Shown: positions 54,867 through 64,000, counted from the stretch's first letter. The stretch is 64,000 nt of DNA from Novipirellula caenicola (GCF_039545035.1 NZ_BAABRO010000004.1:310001-374000), one strand, 5' to 3'. Notes: generated by a model not told the origin, from the sequence alone. Translations and numbers: made by a program.

Positions 54867-57800
54867 GTGGATCCCAAGAAAACGAAAAACAGTGATTCGC
54901 TCACCTTCGAATTTTTGGGAACCGAATCCGGTGCCCCCATTGTCGACGTGCCCGAGCGGATCGAAGAATTTGTAATTCGCGAAGTGCTCGGGCGTGGCGG
55001 ATTTGGTACGGTATTTCTCGCCTATGACACGACGCTGCAACGTGATGTGGCCCTGAAAATCCCACATCAATCTCTGATCTCAAAACCAACCACGGTCAAT
55101 CTGTACTTACGCGAAGCCCGGGCGATCGCAAGTTTAGACCACCCCAACATCATCCCGGTCTACCGCGCAGCCAGCGCCGCAAACGTTTCCTGCTACATCG
55201 TGACCAAGCGAATTCGCGGCAGCGATTTGTCACAATGGGTAACGAGTCAACGCCCTTGTTACGAAGCGATCGCGGACCTTCTGGCACAAGTCACCGATGC
55301 CATTGCGTTTGCCCATCAACACGGCGTTGTGCATCGCGACATCAAACCCAGCAATATTTTGATAGACGAGCACGGGCGTCCCTACGTCGCTGACTTTGGG
55401 TTGGCGCTGCGGGATGTTGATCCGCGTGGCGGGCCGGCCTACGTCGGTACACCTGCTTACATGAGTCCCGAACAAGCACGTGGCGAAGGTCACCGTGTGG
55501 ATGGCCGATCGGACCTGTATTCGATCGGGGTGGTGATGTACGAATTGCTAACCGGCCAACGTCCTTTTCAATCGACGGTCGAGGATGGATTGTACGACGA
55601 GATTCGATACAACCAACCGATCCATCCTCGAAAAATCGCACCTCACGTTCCCAGCGAACTTGCTCGAATCTGTCTGAAAAGTTTATCCAAATCGATTAAC
55701 GAGCGTTATGCCACCGGCGAAGCCCTTGCCAACGACCTGCGTCAATGGCTTGCCCAGCAAGGAAACATGGGCAACGCACGTCTGGAAACGCGAAATTTCA
55801 CGCCTGCGCATGACGCGCCAACGATCGATGGCGGCTTGGTCAGTCCGCAGACGCCGCCGTTACCGCGAGTGGTCCCCAAGGGATTGCGACCGTTTGACAC
55901 TCGGGATGCTGATTTCTTTTTGCAACTACTGCCCGGCCCACGAGATCACGAAGGCGTTCCCGAGATCATCCGTTTCTGGCTCTCCAAACTGGACACCAAC
56001 ACCGACGCGCACCCCGTACCGGTCGGTGTGATTTATGGTCCGAGCGGTTGTGGGAAAACGTCGCTCGTGAGAGCCGGCATCATCCCACGATTAGCCGACG
56101 ATGTGATTTCAATCTATGTCCAAGCCACCGCAGACGACACCGAACGCACCCTGCACGACCAAATCGTTTCACGATTGTCGTTGATTCGCAATCCAGAAAA
56201 CGCCGCACAACAGGATATTGTCGAGTCATTTGCCATGATCCGGCGTCTGCAACGGCGCCGCGTTGTGATCTTTATCGATCAATTCGAACAATGGTTGTTC
56301 GCCAACCCCGATGGCACTCGCGAAGCGCTGGTCCAAGCACTGCGTCAATGTGATGGTGAATACCTGCAATGCGTTCTGATGGTTCGAGACGATTTTTGGA
56401 TGGGCGTGACTCGGCTGATGCAGGCCCTCGACTACACCATCGCCGAAAACGTTAACGCAACCGCGGTCGATCTGTTCGACGAATCGCACGCGCGAAACGT
56501 GTTGGCGTTGTTCGGTGCGGCTTACGATCGATTGCCCGAACAAGTCGAGCAGCGATCGGCAAGCCAAAACCAGTTTTTAGACCAGGCGGTGCGATCCTTG
56601 GCATCCGGCGGGCGAGTGATCTGTGTGCAATTGGCATTGCTGACCGAGATGCTAAAGAATCGTCCTTGGGATGATGCCGAAGCCTTGTTCGCCGACGGTG
56701 GCGCCGGGCTAGGAATGCGTTTTTTAGACGAAACGTTTGACAGCGAGTTGGCTCGGCGACGGACTCGGATTCATGCCGAAGGCGCCCATCGCGTGTTGCG
56801 CGCCCTGTTACCCGAAGCCAGCTCGCGAATCAAAGGTTCGGTTCGCACCAAAGAGGAACTTGCGCAAGCGGCTTCGTACCGCGAGAAAAGTTCGTTTCGC
56901 GAACTGCTGTCAATCCTGGACCGCGAGATGCACCTGATCACGCCGACCGATCGGGATGCAGCGGACACCCTCGACAGCGATCAACAAACCGTAACCGATT
57001 CAACTCGCACCAACGACTCAGATGATTCCAGCGAATCAGTCAATCGCGGAAACCAATCTGGCGGCTACCAATTGACCCATGACTTTTTGATCGCGCCGAT
57101 TCGGCAGTGGATCGAGTATCGAAATCGGTCGACCAAACATGGAAAAGCCCGTCTGAGATTGGAAGAGTTCTCGGATCTGTATCGCGTTCGTCCCTTACCG
57201 CAATCGTTGCCGACGCTTAGCGAGTACTTGACGATACGCCGATACACCGATCTGCGCAGCTGCAGTGTTCCGCAGCAAAAAATGATGCAAGCGGCCCAAA
57301 AACGGCATCTGACCAACGTCACGTTGTGGTCGCTTGCGATGTTGTTGGTGTTGGGCGGTGCAGTCTCGGGCTACCGGTTGGTGCAAAATCACAACCAAAC
57401 CAATGCAAGCCGAATGGCAATGGAACGGTTGTTGGACGCCAAAATGAATGATGCCGTTTTATTGGCGACCGAACTGCACGATTCCGATTTCGCGACCGCG
57501 GAAGCCACTCGCGTCATCCACGATGAATCCGCGACGATGTCCGACCGTGTCCGCGCTGCGCTTGTACTCGCCGACGACAATCCAAAAGCAGCCGACCTGA
57601 TTGCCGACTACGTGCTCGAAGCCCCGGTGGACGAGGTGGTCACCATCGCACGCAAGTTTGTCCATGCAACTTCCATCGGCGGATCGTCCTTCTCGGAACT
57701 GTGGTCCGCGCAGCTCGCCTCGAGAGACAAATTGATTCGGGCAGCCTGCATGTTGGCGAATGATCCGTTACGACGAGATCGGCTGCGGACCCAAGTCAAC

Positions 57801-60278
57801 TTGACTCGATTGATGAAGCTTTTGCTCAACGAAAACCCGTTGTGGATTCAGCGTTGGGGCGACGCATTCAATCCGATCGGACGCGACTTGGTGCCGTTAT
57901 TGGACGAGCATCTGAAAGACCCAAATCGAAAACATGAATCAGTCAACGCGGCTAACTTGATGGTCGCGTTTGCCGCAAACGACCTGTCCAGACTGATTAC
58001 TCATCTACCCCATGCATTTCCCTCGGAATTGGTTGCCTATACCGATGCGATTTCAAGGTACGGCGCCGTAGGACGACATGCGGTCGAGGCACAATGGCGA
58101 TCGGAAATCGCCGAATCTTCTCCGTTGATTGATGTCTCGCGGCCGTGGGGATCACCTTGGTGGTGCGTGGGTACACGCGAACCCGTTGCCGCCATTGCCA
58201 CGCCACCATTACCCCCATCGTTGAACGAACGGCTGCGTTGGTGTGAAGCAGCGATCGGATCGCACGCGATCCTATTGCACAAGGTCGCCGAGGCCGATGT
58301 TCCATTGATTCTCGAGGAACTTGCCGACGCCGGTTACCGAATCGCAGAATTGGCCCCTTTTCACATCGGAACCAACCGTTTCTGGGCCATGCTATTGTTA
58401 CGTGATGGTGCAGTGGCTCGCTATTGCATCGACGTGAATGCGGATGAACTTCGTCAGCAAAACCAAGCTCACCGGTCCGACAAATTCTTTCCCGACACAC
58501 TGCATGTCTATCGCCAAGCCGACTCGGAACAATACTGCTGCGTGTGGATAAGGGTTCCCGACAATTCGGCATTGCTGGACGCCGATTTATACGTTGACGT
58601 GCACCATGAGCTTCATCATGAAAACGGCTGGGGACCACTGGTGGATCGCGGGATCAAAGTTCCACGCACCAATCTGACGTTTCAAAAATCAGACGGCGAA
58701 GAGTACTTTTCCTCGATTCGCTGGAAACTCGACACCTCAATCGATTTTCACGAAGCGTGGCACCAAAGTCACCAAATGTGTAACGACCTGAACCACTTTG
58801 GTCGTGCCAATACGTTGGTGTCGCAACAGTTCGACAACCGTTTGTTCGGTGATTCGGGACGTGACGAAACCGCAGTGTGGTGGTCTGAATTGCCAGTCGA
58901 AGTGCACAAGATCGATCCGCAACCTCGACGCGAACATTTGCGGCAAACCCGCGCGGCGATGTCCAAAGGCTACTATCCCGTATCACTCGCGATCGCCGAG
59001 ACCGCCGACGATTCGACACCTCAATTTGGATCCCTTTGGTGGCGTCCGCAAACCTCGATCGCCGAGCACATTGAAAAGTGCAACCGGCTACGAAATTTAT
59101 TGGCGGCGATGTTCAAATTGGGCGATCGGCAACAAATGGCTGCCGCGATGCAGGCCGATTTCTCGGAAGCAACTCGCGGCGCGATGATTGAATCGTTCGC
59201 GGCGTTTGAATTGTCGCCCGATTGGCTGATCGAGCATCTCGAAAACATCGATCAAGACATTCGCGTTCGCCGCAGTTGTGCAATGGCACTAGCCATCTAT
59301 CCCACCGATGCCATTTCCGAATCGCACCGCGACCATGTCATTTCCCAGCTGTCGCACTGGTACACGGAAAGCTCCGATCCTGGCCTACGTTCAGCGATTC
59401 AGTCGATTGCAACCGCGTGGGATGTCACGCTTGATCCGCTGCCCATGTTGGAATTCGCAGGCGAATTCCGCACTTCCGCAGGCGATCGCATGGTCGTGAT
59501 CCAGCCCGATGACCTCCTCTGGGCTGGATCGCCGGCGACCGAACCAGGCCGCGATGGCAGCCAGGAACCTCAATCGCCGTTCCGTCTGGGCCACGCGTAT
59601 GCGATCGCGACCCATGAGGTGACCACGGCCCAATTTCGGCAGTTTCGTCAAGAACATCAATTTGCACCTCGCTACACTCCGAGCGAGGATTGTCCCGTGA
59701 TCGGAGTCAACTGGTTCGATGCGGCAAAATATTGTCGTTGGCTTAGCGAACAGGAAGGGATTCCCGAATCGCAAATGTGTTACCCGCCAATCGATGAAAT
59801 CGAACCGGGAATGCAGCTTCCCAACAACCATTGCGAGCGAATCGGTTACCGATTGCCTAGCGAACTCGAATGGGAATTCGCCTGTCGCGGTGGATCAAGC
59901 CGCGGGCGATGGTTTGGATTCGATCCTGGACGTTTACGCTGGCATGCATGGACCGCTGAAAATTCGAATTTTGAAATGCATCCGGTCGCCCGTTTGCTAC
60001 CGAATGATTACGGACTGTTCGACATGCTTGGCAATGCGATGGAGTGGTGTCATACCGCGTATGCGACCTACCCTTCGTTTCCCCACGGACCGGCGTCGGA
60101 TCCTGCAACCGCATTGACCTCGATCGACAAAGAAACACGGATGGCAAGTCGTGGTGGCGCGATTCTGTATCAACCGCTTGACGCACGCGCGGCGCAGCGG
60201 AATTGGCACTCGGCCTTTCTCAGTCGCGTCTACCTGTCATTCCGAATTGCGCGCACGATGCCTAGCGAAAACCGCTGA
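54867..60278 (+). CDS. Giant Ser/Thr kinase - NTPase - SUMF1 protein
   Basis: 1803 residues from the GTG at 54867. Part 1 (~33-300): kinase with GRGGFGTVF glycine loop, K64 (ALKIPH), HRD D158 (HRDIKPSNIL), DFG D176 (VADFGLA) and the MSPEQA loop. Part 2 (~350-800): AAA/STAND-like NTPase with Walker A GPSGCGKTS (391-399) and Walker B-like VIFIDQFEQWL (D471). Part 3: membrane helix near 818-840 (LWSLAMLLVLGGAVSGYRLV). Part 4: about 650 residues of mainly helical sequence, plausibly HEAT-like in places. Part 5 (~1535-1803): SUMF1 fold, with EVTTAQFRQFRQEHQ, RLPSELEWEFACRGGSSRGR, NAMEWCHTA. The catalytic Cys pair of formylglycine enzymes is not evident, so this end probably binds rather than modifies. 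It may sense outside the cytoplasm and signal inward. Exact job unknown. Confidence 0.88.
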   Translation: MDPKKTKNSDSLTFEFLGTESGAPIVDVPERIEEFVIREVLGRGGFGTVFLAYDTTLQRDVALKIPHQSLISKPTTVNLYLREARAIASLDHPNIIPVYRAASAANVSCYIVTKRIRGSDLSQWVTSQRPCYEAIADLLAQVTDAIAFAHQHGVVHRDIKPSNILIDEHGRPYVADFGLALRDVDPRGGPAYVGTPAYMSPEQARGEGHRVDGRSDLYSIGVVMYELLTGQRPFQSTVEDGLYDEIRYNQPIHPRKIAPHVPSELARICLKSLSKSINERYATGEALANDLRQWLAQQGNMGNARLETRNFTPAHDAPTIDGGLVSPQTPPLPRVVPKGLRPFDTRDADFFLQLLPGPRDHEGVPEIIRFWLSKLDTNTDAHPVPVGVIYGPSGCGKTSLVRAGIIPRLADDVISIYVQATADDTERTLHDQIVSRLSLIRNPENAAQQDIVESFAMIRRLQRRRVVIFIDQFEQWLFANPDGTREALVQALRQCDGEYLQCVLMVRDDFWMGVTRLMQALDYTIAENVNATAVDLFDESHARNVLALFGAAYDRLPEQVEQRSASQNQFLDQAVRSLASGGRVICVQLALLTEMLKNRPWDDAEALFADGGAGLGMRFLDETFDSELARRRTRIHAEGAHRVLRALLPEASSRIKGSVRTKEELAQAASYREKSSFRELLSILDREMHLITPTDRDAADTLDSDQQTVTDSTRTNDSDDSSESVNRGNQSGGYQLTHDFLIAPIRQWIEYRNRSTKHGKARLRLEEFSDLYRVRPLPQSLPTLSEYLTIRRYTDLRSCSVPQQKMMQAAQKRHLTNVTLWSLAMLLVLGGAVSGYRLVQNHNQTNASRMAMERLLDAKMNDAVLLATELHDSDFATAEATRVIHDESATMSDRVRAALVLADDNPKAADLIADYVLEAPVDEVVTIARKFVHATSIGGSSFSELWSAQLASRDKLIRAACMLANDPLRRDRLRTQVNLTRLMKLLLNENPLWIQRWGDAFNPIGRDLVPLLDEHLKDPNRKHESVNAANLMVAFAANDLSRLITHLPHAFPSELVAYTDAISRYGAVGRHAVEAQWRSEIAESSPLIDVSRPWGSPWWCVGTREPVAAIATPPLPPSLNERLRWCEAAIGSHAILLHKVAEADVPLILEELADAGYRIAELAPFHIGTNRFWAMLLLRDGAVARYCIDVNADELRQQNQAHRSDKFFPDTLHVYRQADSEQYCCVWIRVPDNSALLDADLYVDVHHELHHENGWGPLVDRGIKVPRTNLTFQKSDGEEYFSSIRWKLDTSIDFHEAWHQSHQMCNDLNHFGRANTLVSQQFDNRLFGDSGRDETAVWWSELPVEVHKIDPQPRREHLRQTRAAMSKGYYPVSLAIAETADDSTPQFGSLWWRPQTSIAEHIEKCNRLRNLLAAMFKLGDRQQMAAAMQADFSEATRGAMIESFAAFELSPDWLIEHLENIDQDIRVRRSCAMALAIYPTDAISESHRDHVISQLSHWYTESSDPGLRSAIQSIATAWDVTLDPLPMLEFAGEFRTSAGDRMVVIQPDDLLWAGSPATEPGRDGSQEPQSPFRLGHAYAIATHEVTTAQFRQFRQEHQFAPRYTPSEDCPVIGVNWFDAAKYCRWLSEQEGIPESQMCYPPIDEIEPGMQLPNNHCERIGYRLPSELEWEFACRGGSSRGRWFGFDPGRLRWHAWTAENSNFEMHPVARLLPNDYGLFDMLGNAMEWCHTAYATYPSFPHGPASDPATALTSIDKETRMASRGGAILYQPLDARAAQRNWHSAFLSRVYLSFRIARTMPSENR

Positions 60279-60388
60279 GCTTGATGTCGGAAAAAATATA
60301 GAATTTGTCATCGATTCGCCGCAGAGCAACCCATGTCATCGAATCAGCGAATACAATAACCCAGCGTCTGGGACGACGAATCGACATC

Positions 60389-61162
60389 ATGATCCCCCTT
60401 TCCCATTTGATGACAAACCAAGTTATGGATCGAGAACGCTACCGACAATTGCTGCTGGCTGGAACCGTCACGTTTCCCGCAACCCTGCCGCGTGTGGCTG
60501 AGTTGTCATTGCAGTCGATCGAGCAACTGCCGGTGTCCGATTGCGGCGGAGTCAAACCTGGTGGCGAGTGGTTGTTGGCGACCGAGCGTCCATCGCCACG
60601 CGTGACGATCATTCGCAGCGTCTTGGTGACCGAGGTGCGTGCCGTCTTCTTACCCCAAAACCCCGCAAATTTCGATTGGGATCATGGGACATGGCTGCTC
60701 GAATCCGAAGTGTTGCCCGGGCTACAAAAGCAGCTCAATGACGCCCCTCGCGTGCTTGGCATTCTGTACGTGCCCGAGTTCAGCCCAACCTTGTTGGAAG
60801 TCCACACCGGGATGACTGCCGCCGAAAGTTCTCAATATTATCCGCCACTGCCGTGTGACCGATCGCGAGATCATTATCAAGCAGGCAGCTCGAAACTAGC
60901 AACGTTGACGGCGCAAGCTCAAACCGGTGCAAGCGGGGTGTTCACGACGCGGCAGGAACACGAAACGCCTTGCGATTCCTACATTCGTTCAGCTGGGGCG
61001 GCGGGAGACGAGGAACTGTACGATCCGCATCTCGATGATTTCACGTCCCTGCGTTCCGCATCACTATCCCAATGCGATGATGGATTTCTTGACCGAAGCA
61101 GCGGTTCGGTATCGCAATGTGATGATGGATTCTTGGACCGTGTTGATGGCCCCAACCCGTGA
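60389..61162 (+). CDS. Unknown protein with C-terminal tandem decapeptide
   Basis: 257 residues from the ATG at 60389; an in-frame start at 60305 is possible. Residues ~15-150 look like one alpha/beta domain (YRQLLLAGTVTFPATLPRVA; VTIIRSVLVTEVRAVFLPQN; PRVLGILYVPEFSPTLLEVH). The rest is polar and probably disordered, and ends with two copies of SQCDDGFLDR in tandem. I do not recognise the family. Its stop codon overlaps the start of the glycosyltransferase gene (GTGA), so expression is coupled; a role in assembly or priming of a surface glycan is only a guess. Confidence 0.75.
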   Translation: MIPLSHLMTNQVMDRERYRQLLLAGTVTFPATLPRVAELSLQSIEQLPVSDCGGVKPGGEWLLATERPSPRVTIIRSVLVTEVRAVFLPQNPANFDWDHGTWLLESEVLPGLQKQLNDAPRVLGILYVPEFSPTLLEVHTGMTAAESSQYYPPLPCDRSRDHYQAGSSKLATLTAQAQTGASGVFTTRQEHETPCDSYIRSAGAAGDEELYDPHLDDFTSLRSASLSQCDDGFLDRSSGSVSQCDDGFLDRVDGPNP

Positions 61163-62529
61163 CGATGCAGGGTGATCTGTTGCCTGCCGTTGACGTGTTG
61201 ATGCTGTGTCGCCCGCACAGCGAACCGCCATCGGTTGTGGTCGATGCAATCCACCGCCAAAACGATGTCAACGTGCGACTGCATATCGCAACAGGTTGGC
61301 CACGCGGCGACGATCGAAATCGCTGGCAAACCATCGCAAGGGCGAGAAATCAGATCAAACAGCGAGCCACCGCCGATTGGGTGATGTTCGTCGACGATGA
61401 CGTGCTGCTCGATCCGCACTGTGTCGCCACGCTCGTTCATCGGCTTGAACGTTCACCCACGCTTGGCGCGGTCGCCGCGGACTATGACCTTGAAAATCAA
61501 ACCAGCGCCAATGCCGGCCACGTTGGGATGGGCGCCTGCATGTTTCGTGGCGATGTGCTCAAGTCAGTTCAATTTCGCTCCACCGCCAACCAATGTGAAT
61601 GCGCCTGCTGCTGCGAAGACCTGCGGCGACAAGGCATCGGCATTACTTATTGCGGAATCGCACAAGCGACTCACCTTGGAAAAGCCAACCGCGTTGCCGA
61701 CGTGATGCCGCGGCCCGCGTCACACGATGATCGGCTCGCCCACACGCCTTACGTGCTCGCAGCGTTTGATCGTCGCGATCTTCAGCGGTTTGAGCACCAG
61801 TTTTTACGTTCCTTGCGAACCTGGGGAAATACGTGCCCGGTAATCGCGGTCACCTACGGTTTGTACCCGTCTGAAATTAGACGTTTAACACAGCTATCCA
61901 ATGTCCATGTGGTGGCTCGCCCCAGTAATGGCACGATGGTCCCGATCCGCCGGCTCTACGAATTTGCCGAAATCACGCAGCGATTACCTGCCAACGCAGC
62001 CGTCGCGTATTGGGATGTTTCGGACGTCATTTTCCAAACTCCGCTCGATTCGCTCTGGCAATCGGTAGCAATGCGTCCCGATCGGATCCACGCGGTGATC
62101 GAACCGAAGGGCTACCCCGACAACGCCGTGATTCCCGCTTGGTCGTTGTCGATCCACGATCCTTGGCACCGACGCAACGCTTTTGAGCTGTTAAAACGCA
62201 ATCCGTTCTTGAATAGCGGATTTGCTGCGGGAACTGCGGCGACGCTGCACCGCTATTTCTCTGCAGCCCACCGCATGCGGACAGGCCCCGAGCTTGCGGG
62301 AACCACCGATTGGGGCGACCAAATGGGATTGAATCTGTACTGCCACCAACAACCCGATCGTTGGCATGCTGCAGACCAAGGCTGGAACTATTGCGTGCAC
62401 GACCGTCACGTGGGCGAGGTCACCGTATCGCCCGAGGGATTGGTGATCAGCCGCCGCATTGGCAAGATACCGGTCGTGCACGGCAACGCCCGTTCGGTGC
62501 GTCAGTTTGCAATTTCAGTTCATCATTAG
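61159..62529 (+). CDS. Two-domain glycosyltransferase
   Basis: 456 residues, GTG 61159 (overlap) or ATG 61165. First half (~10-190): GT2-like GT-A fold with AVDVLMLCRPHSEPPSVVVD, RARNQIKQRATADWVMFVDD and metal site DDDVLLD. Second half (~200-440): a different transferase-like fold (VLAAFDRRDLQRFEHQFLRS; CPVIAVTYGLYPSEIRRL; AAVAYWDVSDVIFQTPLDSL), where DVSDVIF resembles the DxD region of GT8/GT77-like enzymes. A bifunctional enzyme adding two sugars in sequence is plausible. It lies in a row with an unknown gene and a GT25 gene. Confidence 0.8.
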   Translation: MTMQGDLLPAVDVLMLCRPHSEPPSVVVDAIHRQNDVNVRLHIATGWPRGDDRNRWQTIARARNQIKQRATADWVMFVDDDVLLDPHCVATLVHRLERSPTLGAVAADYDLENQTSANAGHVGMGACMFRGDVLKSVQFRSTANQCECACCCEDLRRQGIGITYCGIAQATHLGKANRVADVMPRPASHDDRLAHTPYVLAAFDRRDLQRFEHQFLRSLRTWGNTCPVIAVTYGLYPSEIRRLTQLSNVHVVARPSNGTMVPIRRLYEFAEITQRLPANAAVAYWDVSDVIFQTPLDSLWQSVAMRPDRIHAVIEPKGYPDNAVIPAWSLSIHDPWHRRNAFELLKRNPFLNSGFAAGTAATLHRYFSAAHRMRTGPELAGTTDWGDQMGLNLYCHQQPDRWHAADQGWNYCVHDRHVGEVTVSPEGLVISRRIGKIPVVHGNARSVRQFAISVHH

Positions 62530-62543
62530 AAAGGCAAACCAGC

Positions 62544-63146
62544 TTGCATCTCTTCATGATTTCGCTGCCCGACGATCACCGTCGTCGGCAATCTGGTTTA
62601 AGCAAAATCCAACCGCTGAATTTGCCCTTCGAGGTGGTCGACGGCGTGGAAGCAACGAAATGGCGACTCGATCAATTGCCGGTCTCGGCTCAGACGTTAC
62701 GTGAAATGCGAATCGGCGAGATCGGTTGTTATCTCGCTCATCTGCGTGCATTACGCCGGGTGGTCGATTATCGATTGCCTTGGGCCTGCGTCCTGGAAGA
62801 CGATTTTTGTTTCGAGCCTGATCCCGACTTCGGACTGGTCGAAATCGAGAACTCGCTGCCTCGTCAGTTCGACTACATCCATCTGCAACGCAACATTGGG
62901 CAAAACAGCAAATTCGCTGTCGTCGAAAACCAAGGGCCATTTAACCGTGTTTGCGAAACCCCGCTGGGCACGGTGGGCTATTTGATCTCGTATCATCTAG
63001 CCAAAGAGATCCTGCAGAAACACAGCCAATGCAAAGAACCGATTGACCATCTGTACGCAAAACTTTCGCATCGGGGATTGTTTTACGCCCCCGTCAAACC
63101 ATTGGTGGGTGTCCAATTGGGACTCGACTCGGCGATCAATCCGTGA
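62544..63146 (+). CDS. Family 25 glycosyltransferase (LPS-type)
   Basis: 200 residues from TTG 62544 (MHLFMISLPDDHRRRQSGLS); ATG 62556 gives a shorter N-terminus. The family start (hydrophobic strand, then xLPDxxxRR), GEIGCYLAHLRALRRVVDYR and WACVLEDDFCFEPDPDF with the EDD metal site are all present. C-terminal HLAKEILQKH and PIDHLYAKL complete the fold. Members add galactose or related sugars to lipopolysaccharide or glycoproteins. Its 3' end overlaps the 3' end of the symporter gene by 11 bases. Confidence 0.87.
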   Translation: MHLFMISLPDDHRRRQSGLSKIQPLNLPFEVVDGVEATKWRLDQLPVSAQTLREMRIGEIGCYLAHLRALRRVVDYRLPWACVLEDDFCFEPDPDFGLVEIENSLPRQFDYIHLQRNIGQNSKFAVVENQGPFNRVCETPLGTVGYLISYHLAKEILQKHSQCKEPIDHLYAKLSHRGLFYAPVKPLVGVQLGLDSAINP

Positions 63147-64000
63147 CTTCGTCAGTCGCGGTCGTTTCGGCGGTTCCCAGTATCCACCCGATTGCGAATC
63201 CAACCGCACTGCAAATCGTTCCGGCCAATTCGTGAGGCAGCGGGACGCCGTAGGATTCGAGCCAAGGTTCGAAAAAGACCTCCCACCCGAGCAACATGTG
63301 CAGCGACCAGACGGTGATCCCAAACAACATCGCGAGCTTGGCAGCGAGTGACGGAATATTGTCGAATCGTAACCCCACCAAGAATGGAACCACCAAGCTG
63401 ACCAGCGCCATCGAGTAGGACGCTTGAACCAATTCGTAGGCTCCTTCCCCACGATACGCCAACCAAGCCGAAGCGGCCGTGACCAATACGATTGCCACCC
63501 GCTGCAGTTGCAGCAATCCATTCTGGGTCGGCGGATTCGAGCGTGCTTTCCGCCACAGCGGTTCGACCAAGTTATGAGCCATTACCGCCGATGGTGCCAT
63601 CACAGCGCTGACGATCGTCGATAGCACTGCCGAGACAATGGCTAGAAAAAACACCAACAGCAGCACTGGATTGAGCAGCTTGCTGGCGACCAGGATGACG
63701 ACGCCATCGAGTTCGCCTTCGGCACGCGGCAACAACAAATGGGCAGCCATCCCGGTGCCAACGGGCAAGACGCCCATCAACAAGTAGCCCGCTCCGGCCC
63801 ACAAACAAGCTCGCGAAGCGACTTGGTCGCTCTTGGCCGAAAAGATTCGCTGCATCAAGTCTTGCATCGGCAAATTCCCCAGCGATCCGATTGCCAACGC
63901 ACTGATCGCGACCATCGTGTCACGCCAAAACGTCGGTGGGTCAGCGATCCGCCAGCGTGATGCGTCAATCTCGGTTTGCATCACCGACACCCCTTCGACG
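63136..64000 (-). CDS. Sodium:solute symporter, partial (runs off window end)
   Basis: The frame is open to the window end, so only the C-terminal ~288 residues are seen. Several membrane helices match the SSS family core: DTMVAISALAIGSLGNLPMQ, ACLWAGAGYLLMGVLPVGTG, VLLLVFFLAIVSAVLSTIVS (the Na+-site-type Ser/Thr-rich helix), YSMALVSLVVPFLVGLRF and MLFGITVWSLHMLLGW. Sodium-driven uptake of a small organic solute is expected; substrate unknown. The stop codon lies inside the 3' end of the GT25 gene on the other strand. Confidence 0.87.
   Translation of the reverse strand, partial: VEGVSVMQTEIDASRWRIADPPTFWRDTMVAISALAIGSLGNLPMQDLMQRIFSAKSDQVASRACLWAGAGYLLMGVLPVGTGMAAHLLLPRAEGELDGVVILVASKLLNPVLLLVFFLAIVSAVLSTIVSAVMAPSAVMAHNLVEPLWRKARSNPPTQNGLLQLQRVAIVLVTAASAWLAYRGEGAYELVQASYSMALVSLVVPFLVGLRFDNIPSLAAKLAMLFGITVWSLHMLLGWEVFFEPWLESYGVPLPHELAGTICSAVGFAIGWILGTAETTATDEVTD

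Noticed and set aside
54867-60278. Calling the kinase-NTPase protein an established anti-phage system
   Set aside because: No effector, nuclease or known defence gene nearby; the neighbours are glycosyltransferases and an adaptor.
61041-61140. Repeats in the gene at 60389 as a CRISPR-like array
   Set aside because: Only two units, in frame, without spacers.

Overview
The window looks like a chromosomal segment of a planctomycete, most likely of the Pirellulaceae (Rhodopirellula and relatives). That placement is inferred from gene families typical of the group: a PSCyt1-DUF1549-DUF1553 cytochrome next to a DUF1501 protein, a DUF1080 protein with several CxxCH haem sites and a PA14 domain, a Cys-rich protein with YTV repeats, an SHD1-domain protein, several secreted PQQ-like beta-propellers, and a very large Ser/Thr kinase ending in a SUMF1 fold. 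Signal peptides are common. Many genes overlap by ATGA or similar junctions, and many lack a clear Shine-Dalgarno. I saw no tRNA, rRNA, CRISPR array or prophage.

Layout. 1-6.9 kb (minus): secreted beta-propeller, multihaem DUF1080 protein, TPR protein. 7.3-10 kb (plus): YTV cell-surface protein and a small exported protein, each followed by a strong hairpin terminator. 10.3-14.7 kb: PSD1/DUF1501 pair. 14.8-16.8 kb: membrane protein, HTH_34-type regulator and ferritin-like protein sharing one palindromic operator sequence. 16.9-18.0 kb: Tat-exported Gfo/Idh/MocA oxidoreductase. 18.0-18.8 kb: a REP-associated tyrosine transposase flanked by two 84-bp direct repeats. 19.6-24.5 kb: giant polytopic membrane protein, PspA and a small coupled protein. 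24.8-28.4 kb: a histidine kinase and sigma-54 response regulator pair. 28.6-33.1 kb (minus): two secreted beta-propellers around an SHD1 protein. 33.3-36.7 kb: cyclic-nucleotide-binding protein, aldo/keto reductase, glycosyltransferase, CsrA. 37.1-41.4 kb (minus): rpsL-rpsG-fusA, then mtnA. 41.7-45.0 kb: Pro-rich exported protein, GNAT protein, AroDE fusion. 45.1-51.8 kb (plus): beta-propeller, HemN-like radical SAM protein overlapping a GcvH-like lipoyl protein, SNF2 helicase. 52-54.4 kb (minus): HlyD-like adaptor overlapping a secreted terpenoid-cyclase-fold protein. 54.9-60.3 kb: kinase-NTPase-SUMF1 giant. 60.4-63.1 kb: a coupled glycosyltransferase cassette. 63.1-64 kb: part of a sodium:solute symporter running off the edge.

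The most notable signals are: (1) the 15-bp palindrome CTTTGCAATGCAAAG in two promoters around the HTH_34 regulator; (2) two copies, 23 kb apart, of a roughly 190-bp nested fold-back element, each between convergent genes; (3) the transposase with flanking REP-like repeats; (4) the 1803-residue kinase/NTPase/SUMF1 protein; (5) the coupled radical SAM and lipoyl-protein pair; (6) Arg at position 88 of ribosomal protein S12, a known streptomycin-resistance state.
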